Source of the DNA: Musa acuminata AAA Group
Lineage: Eukaryota; Streptophyta; Magnoliopsida; Zingiberales; Musaceae
Direction: 5' to 3'
Length of the DNA: 64,000 nt
Assembly (NCBI RefSeq): GCF_036884655.1
Contig: NC_088354.1
Span: 12,090,001-12,154,000, forward strand
Below, in pieces: positions 24,248-36,376 of the stretch (position 1 is its first letter; each line of letters starts with the position of its first letter). Position numbers and translations under genes: made by a program. The notes below the pieces were generated by a model. The model made no database searches. It was not told where the DNA came from and saw only the letters and a list, made by a program, of their open reading frames with translations.

Positions 24248-27200
24248 ATGGCTGGTTCTTTGGTTCAGTCGGCAGTTCTTCCTGCTGTCATCATGAACAG
24301 GAGCCACAGTCAGCTTCAAGGTTCTGGAAAGGCTAAAAGGGGTGACAGAATGATATGCCAGCTGCGAATGCATCCCTTAAGACTGCAAGGGTTTGCAGGC
24401 TTGCGAGTTGCAGATAACTTGTTCTCTTCAAGACATCGACAGGATTTTCATTCAGTGGTTTCAGGATATGTAACTAACCCACGGGGAAGACCCAGTCGAT
24501 TAGTCACCAAAGCTATGTTTGAGCGATTCACGGAGAAGGCAATTAAAGTTATCATGCTTGCTCAAGAAGAGGCAAGACGTCTAGGCCACAACTTTGTTGG
24601 AACAGAGCAAATATTGTTAGGCCTTATTGGTGAAGGGACTGGTATTGCCGCAAAAGTTTTGAAATCAATGGGAATTAGTCTTAAGGATGCCCGTGTGGAA
24701 GTGGAAAAGATTATTGGAAGGGGAAGTGGATTTGTTGCTGTCGAGATACCTTTTACACCACGTGCAAAGCGTGTTTTAGAACTATCTTTAGAGGAAGCTC
24801 GTCAACTTGGTACTTAAACTGTCCTGCAGACAGTTTTGTCTTAAACCTGTCATTTAACTCCTGTTTCTATAAACTTGTAATACTTTGTTGAAAGCATTAT
24901 ACTGATGATCACCTATCTTCTGATTTGCTAATGTAAATATATGCTGCTCTGTTTCTAGTTCATTTCAAATTTCCCTTTCAAATGACCATGCAATCTTAGT
25001 GCCCTTGTTTTTTCATGTAACTCAGGACATGTTAGAAATGCAGTTTACTATACGTGAATCTAGTGCACTTTTGTTTAGTTTGCAGTCAAAGTAAGAGGTG
25101 AAGCATAATAAAATATAGAATTCAGCATTGAAATACCATCAACTTCAAAGCAAAAGCTTTAAATGACTGACAACATAATTTGAGTCTGTTAACTGATTGA
25201 TACAATTTCCACTCCCTTTAATCTAGGAAATGGACTTATATAAGTAGAGTTTTTTCTGGTTCACTTCATCGGAACAAAACCAATGGAATTTTGAACTTCC
25301 CACCGAACAAAACCAATGGATAACTGTGGCCATATGGTGTACTGCCACACTACCATCACTGTTGCCATTGCATTGCATTTCTGCCTTAGCCAGCCTGGAT
25401 TCCTCCAGCCATATGGTGCGTTGCCCGCACTCACTCTTACTGTTGCCAATATGTCACAATGCCACTTCAGCCACTGAACCAAACGAGTGCACCTATGTTT
25501 TTAGATTTTGCCATTTTCTGCACCTGCACCAGCACCAGCATCTCAACCATTTGTGACCAGTTTCTGGCAACATAGACGGTGTCATATACATTATGAGCTT
25601 TTCAGCAATGTGTTTGATTTCTGTGGTGGTATACTTCATTTATTTATACAAAGATTTCTGGAATTTCTGGATAACCCAGCATCTCTACAAGGACATCATT
25701 GCCTTCGATACATATGTGCATGCTAAAAACCACTGTGGTAACCTCTAGTTTTAGCTGTCCCCAAAACCCTGACTAGAACGGATTAACTGTCTCCCCACAG
25801 AATGCTTGTTGTTTCCTAAGGGGATGTTTGTTCTCATGCCTTCTGAATCACTCCAGCAACATTCATCCATGAATTCTGCAGATAGACGCTGTTAACAAGC
25901 ATGATCACATGAATGCATTTCTTCTTTTCCCTGTGTGTTAAGTTTGACTGATTCACATATTTTGGTGAATTTTCAGGTCATAATTATATAGGATCTGAGC
26001 ATTTGCTTCTTGGGCTTCTTCATGAGGGTGAAGGTGTAGCTGCTCGTGTGCTTGAGAGTCTTGGAGCTGATCCAAGCAACATACGAACCCAGGCAAATTT
26101 TTGTTTAGTCCATGTTCTTCGTTGTTGTAAATTTTTAAAAGTGATGTGAATTTTGAGCTTATTATGGAATAGGTAATTCGAATGGTTGGTGAAAGCACTG
26201 AAGCTGTAGGTGCTGGGGTTGTGGGGGGAAGCAGTGGCAATAAAATGCCTACTCTTGAGGAGTATGGAACTAATTTGACAAAGTTGGCTGAGGAGGTATT
26301 CTTTCTTGCCATCCACTCTGTTTCGTCCTGGTTGTTATTACAAAACAATCATCTAAGGCAGATAATTACACTGCAGGGCAAACTTGATCCAGTTGTTGGC
26401 AGGCAGGAGCAGATAGAACGTGTTACACAAATTCTTGGAAGGCGTACGAAGAACAATCCTTGCCTTATTGGGGAGCCCGGTGTTGGAAAGACTGCCATTG
26501 CAGAAGGACTTGCCCAGCGTATAGCTAATGGAGATGTTCCAGAAACAATCGAAGGAAAAAAGGTTTGTTGGATTTTTTCTCTTCATTTTATACTTATATG
26601 CATAATGTATCCTTGTAGTTGTAGGTTGAGGTTCATCTAAGCCCTTGCCTCATATCGTCAGCTCGTATATCTTGATTCCTTGTGCCATAGGCTTCATCAT
26701 GCTTCCTTTATTGAGATTGCTTCTTCTTGTCAAAATTTTCATCTGTGCTTCAGTATGACGTTGTCCTTGTTTAATAGCATGTCTGGTTAGCTGAAGAATA
26801 TTTCATGTTGGTTGCAAGACTGTCCTGTCTGTATCACTGTTGTCTTTAAATTTGTTATAATTAACACTAACTTTAAATGTAGGTGATTACCCTTGATATG
26901 GGGCTTCTTGTCGCTGGTACTAAATATCGTGGAGAGTTTGAAGAAAGATTAAAGAAGTTGATGGAAGAAATTAAACAAAGTGATGACATAATACTCTTCA
27001 TTGATGAAGTACATACATTAATTGGAGCAGGAGCAGCAGAAGGTGCTATAGATGCTGCCAATATCTTGAAACCAGCTCTTGCAAGAGGTGAACTGCAGGT
27101 ATAGTGTATGCATTTGTTTTTTTTTTTTTCCTTTGTTTCATCATCTATGATCTATCTTCATATGTTATGAACCAGTTGTTTTCATTCATGGAAAGCTTTA

Positions 27201-30200
27201 AGCTTTTAATGACTTAAGGCAGTGATTCTTTGGCTAATTTGTTTCAGTGTGTTGGAGCGACAACACTCGATGAATACAGGAAACATATTGAGAAAGATCC
27301 TGCTCTGGAAAGACGTTTTCAACCTGTAAAAGTACCAGAACCAACAGTAGATGAAGCAATTCAAATTCTTAGAGGGCTTCGTGAAAGATATGAGATTCAC
27401 CACAAACTCTGTTACACTGATGAAGCTATAGTTGCTGCTGCTCAGTTGTCCTTTCAATATATTAGGTCTGTGAGCTATGTTTTAACAGTCCTTTATACTT
27501 ATCCAAATCTAACAATCATTATCTCTACTTGTTTTACACAACTAAATATTTTGGATGTTTTGTAACTTCTATTTTCTTCCCCTTATCTCTATGGATGGAA
27601 GCATGAATGCCTAAATAATACTGTTCTACTTTTGTTCTTTACTCATTGTTTACTTCATTGGGTACTTGGAATGGATTGTAAATATTTCATAGAGTTCTTT
27701 TCTTTTGTTGTTATATTTTTGCTAACCTCTTGTTTTGTACTGGTGAAATCTCCAACTGAAAAACAAAAAATTAGATGGAGTGGTTGTAAGATTCTTTAAA
27801 AGAAAAAGGTGATGAGGATTCATTGGATAAGGACTTTTTTTGCTAGCTTGATGAGTAAAACAGTGAAATTCTGGAGCCTCAACATTTACATGTTTTGTTC
27901 AGTGTGCACATGAATTGTCCATTCTAATGCTAGAATAATAATATTCTAGTTGATTCAAACTAATACTATCTTGTTATTGGATTCGGTTTCTTTAGATACG
28001 AGGCATTTATTGCCTATGAGAATGAATTGAAATGTAGTGATCTGATTAATTTCCTAACAAATGTTCATTTTGCTGTTAGTGTCATATAATTTACTTATAT
28101 GACACTAGAAGATACTAGTGCAAGTTGAGCCTAGAACAATTATAACAGAAGTATAAAAAAAAAACAAGTACTAGAAGATACTAGTTCTTAAGCTTGATTC
28201 AAAAACAAGCAAGTAAATGGTTGAAGATTTATGTATGTATTAGAAGCATGGAGATTTAACACCCAAATGACGGATGATAGTTTTTAATGACTCCACTGGT
28301 ATTGTTCTCTCTTTATTTTTTTTTCTTTGATGTTGGAGAAGAAAAATATCATCCATGGTGGAAAAAAGTGAAGCAAATTCTCTTTTGGGAAATTTCTTTT
28401 CTAGTGGATAAAGTTTAAGTCTGTGTTCCATTGACTCTTCATTGATTTAGCTTTGATGTGTCTAATTGACTCTTGATGAACTTTGATGATTGCACAACAC
28501 CTTCTTTTGGTATTCACTGCTATATTTTTTTTCTCCTAGTGACATTTTCTGAAGTCAGTAGTTCTTCCCTTGTGCTTTACTGTGCTATCCTATGAGTTCT
28601 TTGAGTATTCTAGTCTTCTTCATTCGTCTTGGTTTAACAGATGAAAAGAAATGACCATGGAACAGTGCAAATCCTTTCTATTTTCAGAAGACTTCATATT
28701 CTGTCACTAATGCAAAGGTTATTCTTATACACTTAACATTTCTTATACATTTTGCTGTGCCGTCAGTGACCGCTTCTTGCCTGATAAAGCAATTGACTTG
28801 ATTGATGAAGCTGGTTCTCGTGTTCGGCTTCGTCATGCAAAGGTAAGGTATTATACTCTCTAGTTTGATGTTCTGCCAATTGTGTTTTAAGCAAAACTAG
28901 TTCTTGACAGCTTCCTGAGGACGCCAGAGAACTTGACAGAGAGCTAAGGCAGATTACAAAAGAAAAAAATGAGGCGGTCCGCAGCCAATATTTTGAAAAG
29001 GTACATCAATTGTTCCAATTTAATTTTGAATATTATCATTTGATTGCGCTAAGAGTACATCTTATTCATGTATTTTAAGCAGTATAACTGAATAATACCT
29101 GGTAACGTTTGTGTATCCTGTAGCTGCTCCTAGGTATGTGATCCTAAAGTATCTATCTGATTCGGTTTTTTGGACAGGCAGGGGAGCTGCGTGATCGGGA
29201 GATGGAGCTTAAGGCTCAGATCTCAGCCCTAATTGACAAGGGGAAAGAGAGAAGCAAAGCGGAGAGCGAGGCAGGTGATTCAGGTCCTGTGGTGACAGAA
29301 GCAGACATCCAGCACATTGTGTCTTCCTGGACTGGAATTCCTGTGGAGAAAGTCTCCACCGACGAGTCTGACCGCCTCCTCAAGATGGAAGAAACCCTCC
29401 ACAAGCGTGTCATTGGCCAGGACGAGGCTGTCAAAGCTATAAGCCGTGCCATCCGGCGAGCTCGTGTCGGTCTCAAGAATCCCAACCGTCCAATTGCCAG
29501 CTTCATATTTTCTGGTCCAACTGGTGTTGGTAAATCAGAGTTGGCAAAGTCACTAGCTTCCTATTATTTTGGCTCTGAGGAAGCCATGATCCGACTGGAC
29601 ATGAGTGAATTCATGGAGAGGCACACCGTATCCAAACTCATCGGATCCCCACCTGGTTATGTTGGTTACACCGAGGGTGGTCAACTTACTGAATCTGTTC
29701 GTCGTCGCCCTTATACAGTTGTTCTCTTTGACGAGATAGAGAAAGCCCATCCTGATGTTTTCAATATGATGCTTCAGATTTTAGAGGATGGGAGGTTGAC
29801 CGATAGCAAAGGGCGAACAGTATATTTTAAGAGTACCCTCCTGATCATGACCTCCAATGTCGGGAGTAGTGTGATCGAGAAGGGAGGGCGTAGAATTGGT
29901 TTTGATCTTGACTATGATGAGAAGGACAGCAGCTACAACCGAATCAAGAGCCTTGTCACGGAAGAGTTGAAGCAGTACTTCCGGCCAGAATTCCTGAACA
30001 GGCTAGACGAAATGATCGTCTTCCGACAGCTTACAAAACTGGAGGTCAAGGAGATTGCTGATATAATGCTCGAGGAGGTATTTGACAGGCTGAAAGGGAA
30101 GGATATAAAACTTCAAGTGACGGAGAGATTTAAGGATAGGGTGGTGGAGGAAGGTTACAACCCAAGTTATGGGGCTAGGCCCCTTAGAAGAGCCATAATG

Positions 30201-30356
30201 AGACTACTGGAGGATAGCTTGGCTGAGAAAATGCTAGCCAGGGAGATTAAGGAGGGAGACTCGGCAATTGTGGATGTCGACTTCGATGGGAACGTTACGG
30301 TTCTCAGTGGTGGGAGTGGTGCGCCCGAATCAACACCTGAAGCCATTCCCATATAG
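24248..30356 (+). CDS. CLPC1: Chloroplast Clp protease chaperone subunit ClpC (HSP100)
   Basis: Stromal AAA+ unfoldase that feeds substrates to the ClpPR protease and takes part in plastid protein import and quality control. Nine coding exons are read: 24248-24809, 25977-26092, 26173-26295, 26377-26562, 26883-27098, 27248-27465, 28767-28842, 28911-29000 and 29178-30356. They give 921 residues, the usual ClpC length. Residues 1 to about 88 form a basic, serine-rich transit peptide. The Clp N-domain repeats start at MFERFTEKA (about 90). NBD1 has Walker A GEPGVGKT (299-306) and Walker B FIDE (about 368-371). A UVR-like coiled region follows. NBD2 has Walker A GPTGVGKS (642-649), and the C-terminal ClpB-D2 region ends ...[11 protein letters not shown]. 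The second intron has a GC-AG border (26093 GC). CLPC1 and CLPC2 paralogues cannot be told apart here. Confidence 0.96.
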
Positions 30357-32761
30357 AATCAACAACATCATCTGCATCTCTGTGGTGAAATGCCAAGCTG
30401 CAGGTTACTAATCCTTGTAGAAGCAGCAGGTAAAGTGTTGCTGCTCAATTTCTTACACCGTTTGATCTTCATGTTTACGACATCCAGTCCCGTTCGTATG
30501 GCAGGGCACTAATAGGAAAAAAAATTTCGACAAAAACCAGATGGCAGGTTGTCTTCAAAAGATTTAAAATAGTTTGGACCAAATTTAATTGTTTTAGCCA
30601 AAACTGGCTGTGACACTTTTGTGTGATTCATGTTCTCATACATCTGTATCTGCTGGCCTTTCCTTCCTCTATTAATGTGTTTTCATTACATGAAATAATT
30701 ACTTGGAATCCACCAACTGTGCAACAATGCTTTCCACCCAGTTTCCGATGGTTCTTCATTTATATCGACTTACTAATCCTCCTCTGCGGGGATGACTCGA
30801 TAGTGAGTCATCCCAAGAAACGATCTCTGATTCATATACTTTGTGAGTTTAACTTAATGGATATGGGACAGACAAAATGCAAGCGTCGTTCATCTACAAT
30901 GCACTCTGCCTACCTTTCAGCACACCTCTCTAAATAATGCAGTCGTTCATTGTCCTCTGCGGCTTATCCGAGCAGTTCCAACTCCACACATATAACCCCA
31001 CAAGCAATGATTGGACATCTTAACCCCCCATCGAAATGTTTAGCTGTTCAGAGTCTGAAATCATTCGACATTTGACGCGTCAATTAGCGTCGCAGAGTCA
31101 ATCTCGTTCAGAACGTTAACCTTTATATGATCTATAAGATACTTAATTTAGAATGAAATAGAAGTTAGAGCATATTACTGTATACTGGAGAGAGAGAGAG
31201 AGATTGATTGGTGTGGAGTGGAGTGGTGTGGTGTGGTTTAGAGACGACGGACGCCAACGAGGGATGGAAGGACAAATCAAGAACATGGACATGTGGGGGA
31301 TGAGAGGGGCGTGCAGTTTCATGGACAAGAAGGGAGGCTCGCATAAGGACATCATCCGACATTTACGACCTTCTGTCGTCTTCCCCAAGCGGAGACCTCT
31401 TCCTCTTATGGACAACGCCACACTCCACGCCATGCCGCCTGCCGGCTTGCTCCACCTCGGCCGCCGCTTCGGTTCCCGGCCCCATCGGTCGCTACCGAAC
31501 CCGGATCGGCCACCGACCCATGTCGGCCGGGCCGCAGCCCGAGTTCCCCCCACCATCCCATCCTCCGGTCCCGGGAAACAGCAGAAGCATTGAATGGTGC
31601 AAGTAATCCACACCCAGCGAGCCTGTTGCGGTGTCACGGTGAGGTTGCCATCGCTGGCCATGGAGATCATGACTCCCTGCTTTGGCCTCGATGATTCTGA
31701 TGGGTGGAAAGCTCAAACGATGCCGACGCAGAGATGCTTATGGAAGCACGTCGAAGGATACGCGTCGCAGTCCATCGGATTGACGTGTGACCTAAACAAC
31801 GAGTCGATTCTTCTTCAGCGTAGGTTCCTTTCAAGTAGATATCATTTCCTTGCGCACTGCATTCATTCCTCCAGACTCGACTCCTCTGCTGTATGACACG
31901 CAAGGAAGGACGAAAACCCCAACATCCATGGCTCCAATCAAGCATGCATGGATCTCAATCGTAAAGTGCGTTCGCGTTTGTGGATGGGTTGAATGATGTT
32001 TTGTCGGCAAACAAAGCAATTAAGTTGACGTTGTTGTCTCCTCGACAAAGCTCATTGACTAGGAATAGTTTTTGTGATGTGATCTGTTCTCGTTTCCAAG
32101 TTTCTCTGAAGATTTCATTTGCTCGATGAGACCTCACATGGATTACGGCAGCTCAAACCGAGCCAAATAGTTGCAGAAGGAAGTCACTGACTTCAGAGCA
32201 AAAGGTGGAACTTATTATTCACAGAGGCCAAAGGCAAACTCTACGGCTGTCATATCAGCATCCTATGATGCAAATGACCACCCTCTCCTTCTCTCTCTCT
32301 CTCATCTCCTCTCACATACTGTAACACTGTAAGATTACTGACAGACAATGTTGTAAACATAGTTTTTACTATTTTCCACCTACATCAGCTACCTCTCTCG
32401 GAATCTGTGAATCATCCCAATGGTCCAATAGGCCAACAGCAAAGATCCTCCCAAGATCTGCTCTTTATTTTGTGTCGGCTCTCCTTTCTCTCCCCAGCTT
32501 CACCTTCTTCTTCTTCTTCAGACGTCTACTTTGCAATCTCCATTGAGGAACGAAGACCCATCAACTCTCTCTCTCACCGAGCAACTGACTACTGGAAGGA
32601 AGAAGAGTTGGTGTCCTCTCTTTGGTCGCCCATGGCCTGCATCATGTAACTGCTACCACCCTGGAAAAAGATGGTCTTGACTTGGTAATTGGGGACATGA
32701 CTTCTGTTCTCATATAATGTGTCAAACCAAACCATATATGAGCTTTCTGATGAAAGGATCA
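30357..32761. other. 3' flanks of ClpC and the bHLH gene, no supported gene between
   Basis: Frames on both strands at 31.1-31.9 kb overlap antisense, begin inside simple GA repeats and match no family known to me. A short (GA)n run is at about 31188-31204 and a (CT)n run at about 32295-32312. The two flanking genes are convergent, so both ends should contain 3' untranslated regions. Confidence 0.5.
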
Positions 32762-34101
32762 TCAAACCTGAGGAAAGGGAGTGGTCCCTTGGCCCTGCAG
32801 GAAAAATTGTGCTGACTGTCTCATCACTTCACCATTCTCTAGAGCTATGGGTTGAAGTTGATTGGCTTGCACAGTAGATGATGACATTGGCAGTGGCATG
32901 CTTCCCACTGATCTCTGCAGCTTCATCATCTTCTACCAATTACCCATCAACATGAAACCAACATGTTAGACTTGTGTCCAGCAACAGAGCACAGAGATCG
33001 ATGTGGTCCTTGATTAGCCTACCTCTGGTTGGCTCATGTACTCATCAGAGTCTGCATCAAAGTATAGCATGGGGTTGAGAGAAGCGAGCTTCATCGAGAG
33101 AAACTGGAGACAGGTGATCGGATTGGGTTAGCTTATGCCGTGGAAGGAGAAGGCTGTTGTCAACTCATTGTTGACCTTGGCTTACCTCGACCTGGTTCTG
33201 TAAGGACTGCACATAATTGATGATCTCATCCAGCATGAGCGCCTTCCCAGTAACCTACTCGGTAATGATGATAGAACAGAGGTTAAAGAAAGCATATGAG
33301 GAGAAGAAGATTCAACATCCGCACCTTCTCGCAGCCGGGAACGAGACTCTGCAACACCTTCATCCTCTCGCTTATCTTCTCTCTTCTCACCTGAAAGCCA
33401 AGCACCATGAACGAAGCCATTACCATTGCAAGAACGATATCCAAATTGGCGAGAGGATGATGTTGAAGAGACCCTGTGTACGTACCCTTTCTGCGAGACT
33501 GTGGCTATCTGTGGCTTCACCTCTCCTTGCTCTTACATGAATATACCCCGCGGGAGACTCCCCGCAAGTCTTCGAAGCTTTCGTGTCGTCGGCTTTAGGT
33601 TTCTTGTCGTCGGTTTCCCTTAGCCTTCTCTGCTTGCAAATCTTGCCTTCCTAATTCGCACGACAACACAAAAGAAAACCACAGCTCAGCTCGCCATCAA
33701 TGAAAACCCACAGCACAGCAGATGATTCCTGATGCTATTATTACCTTGGCTCGACCGGCGATCAAGCTGGTCTCATCTTTGTCGATCTTTCTCTTCTTTT
33801 CTCCAGATCCTTGTGGCTGCGGGGCCACGCCGTCACTGGGTTCGCCCACCATTGGTGCGTGACCAACTTGGTTAGCAACCGAAGGAGGCTTTAAACCGGC
33901 AATGTCAAGAGAACCGCTGCTACCGAAGCCAGTGGCATCGGCTACCGGCAGCTGCGAGTAGCAGTGGAGGAAGCAAGAGGAAGCACTGGTCGTCACGTCT
34001 TCCAATTGCTGTGGGAGGAAGGGAATCTCGGTGGGCGTGCATGGAAGATGCGCAAACTCCACAAAGGAAGGGTTATTATGCTCATGGTATGAGAATGCCA
34101 T
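32762..34101 (-). CDS. bHLH transcription factor, subfamily XII (BEE/CIB/BPE-like)
   Basis: Nuclear E-box-binding transcription factor; relatives act in brassinosteroid, light and growth responses. Exons on the minus strand are 34101-33745, 33629-33486, 33390-33325, 33254-33186, 33103-33023 and 32932-32762. All are in phase, giving about 295 residues. The bHLH domain starts at HSLAER at the end of exon 2 (about residue 162) and continues [40 protein letters not shown] and [14 protein letters not shown]. The H, E and R positions that contact the E-box are all present (H-S-L-A-E-R-V-R-R). The upstream [14 protein letters not shown] is diagnostic of this subfamily. The acceptor before exon 2 (33629 or 33632) and before exon 6 (32932 or 32929) could each shift by one codon. 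A TATA-like CTTTATAAGG lies on the minus strand near 34255. Confidence 0.93.
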
Positions 34102-34669
34102 TGTGTAGAGCTGAGGAATGATGCCAATGTATGGGAGAGAAGAAGAAGAAGAAGAAGAAAGGAAATAGATCAGAGGTCAGTGGCAGCGGTGAAGCAAGGT
34201 GGGTTTCCGTGAGAGGAAGAGGAGAGCATCCACAGATGTGAGCAATTGAGTCCTTATAAAGCCAATGGGTAGTGGGTGGGAGAGGATGGCCATTAATAGC
34301 ACCTACAGTGACTTGGCTTGACTGGTTTGATCTTTATTGACTGAGAACAATTTTGGATTCATTTTTCCTTCGGCACTGAAACCTCAGATGCCTGTAATTT
34401 AATTGAATGCAAAGGGGGCTCAGTTACCAAACCATATGAGCAAAGGAGATATGGAGTTGGGTGACTGTGGAATTGCAGTCCATTGCTAGTCCTGTAGATG
34501 AAAGACAAATTGGAGTATCAGTCATCTCTGAAAAGATGTAATACTAATTCCTCAAAAACTTCCTTTTCGAAGCTTTAACCATTTATAATCATTTAGTAAC
34601 ATCTAATTTCTCGAATACAAATCATTAATCATGATGCCCACAATCACAGCCAAAAACTTTGACTATATG

Positions 34670-34962
34670 TATCAAGGTCTGTCATACCGAAGCGTACCAC
34701 CCGTATCGGACGGTACGTACCGGTCCGACAAATTATCGATATGTGAATCGTCCGGTATCGTTACAGTACTCTACTATAACACTGCTACAGTGCTACAATA
34801 TTATACTGTAGCAATGCTACAATATGAAAAACATATAAAATTGCTCGATATACCAGGGTGTACTGCTCGGTACGCCTTGATGTACCGCTCGATACATCGG
34901 TACCGTACCATACCGAGCCCAGATCGAAACGTCGGTACGGTACGATACAACGAACCTTGATA
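34670..34962. mobile_element. MITE-like palindromic element (293 bp)
   Basis: The ends are perfect 9-bp inverted repeats, TATCAAGGT and ACCTTGATA, with further imperfect complementarity inward. The interior is rich in GGTACCGTACC and CGGTACGGTACG-type words that fold back on each other. A TA dinucleotide borders each side (TA|TCAAGGT...ACCTTGA|TA), consistent with a TA target duplication. No transposase is encoded. The frames it contains are by-products of the palindromes. Confidence 0.65.
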
Positions 34963-35402
34963 TGTATACAGATTTCTCACCTGACAATTGTGTATTCAAT
35001 GAATAATAATAGCATAGAGAAGGCAAATTCCTTGATCCATACAGTACTATTTCTCAAACATAATTCGGGTCGAAATATATATGTTTGAATTCCACCAATT
35101 TTTTATTAGAGTACATTGAAAATAATCTGTAGCTTAGATTACTAGACTATTACATCAAAAAATTGAGATGATATTGACCACATCATAAGAAAAACAACAC
35201 ACTCAACTTACTAAACCTGTACATGGATCATATTAGAGACTCAAACAAGCAATTTCAGCTGGACAAATAAACTCAACTTCCGGAAAACAACCCAAGAAGT
35301 AGACCCACTTTAAAGAAAATTGGACAAGGCACAAGGTTGATGCGACCCAAGATGTCGCCGGTGGCATGATTTCCAGTGGATCAACAACTGAGTCTTCTTC
35401 TA
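34963..35402. other. Spacer and LCB2 3' untranslated region
   Basis: AT-rich sequence without a gene. The part nearest 35.4 kb presumably holds the LCB2 3' untranslated region and polyadenylation signals. Confidence 0.5.
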
Positions 35403-36344
35403 CTACAGTGTCTTCTTGTCCTGCTCCACATGCTTGGGAGGTTCTGCAGGGAAGTACTTGATGCCCACAAGGTCTCCAACTTTGCTGATAACCTGGAGTT
35501 GCATAACGAAGATATGAATATAACAGAGGCAACTATTTATTCAAGAAATTTGATCATTCGAAGGAAGATTGTGTATGATATTTGCTTACATCCAGCCCTT
35601 TCATCAGGTCTTCTCTGGTGTGTGAAGCAGATATGCAGATTCGAGCTCTTGCAAGAAGAAGAGGTGTTGCAGGGAATGCAACGGTCACAACCGCAACCTA
35701 CAATGTTGTCGGAATAATTGTTATCCACCAGTTGAAAGGAAAAAAGGGGCAATTTATAACTAATGCCATGAAAAAGAGCAAGAAAATTTGAACATAGAAT
35801 ACTACAGGTGCTTAAAGGCTAATTCCCTCTAGTAAATGATATTAAAGTTGCAACTGTTGCATGCAAAACCACCTTAATGCCCATATGGGCATCTAATTGT
35901 GCATTCAACTGATATTTCTACCTGAAGAACTAACTCCATGTGTCAACATATCCTTGATGAAAACATAGCTTTAAAGTATTGGGAACGACACAAGCACAAG
36001 CACAACATATATATACAACTCATCGAAGAAAAAAATCACATACTGAAGTTTGAGTATACCACTATCAATCATGATTAAACCATCAAGAAATCGCATGACA
36101 CTTACATTCCGTCTAAGGCATTCCCTTGAAAATGCTGGGATCTTAGCTGGGTTGTAAAGCATTATTGGCATTACTGGAGAATCATTATCACCAAGAACCT
36201 CAAATCCCATTTTCTGAAGTTCTGACCTGAAGAAGTTGCTATTTTGACGGATGCTTGCAAGTTTCTGAGCTCCTGGTATGGTCGTACAAACCGCATGTAA
36301 GAATTTTTTATGCTTCAATAAATGTAAAAAAAGATGCCTGTAAC

Positions 36345-36376
<32 letters not shown>

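Noticed and set aside
31143..31670. 175-residue minus-strand and 129-residue plus-strand frames
   Set aside because: They begin or end in simple GA repeats, overlap antisense and show no family resemblance.
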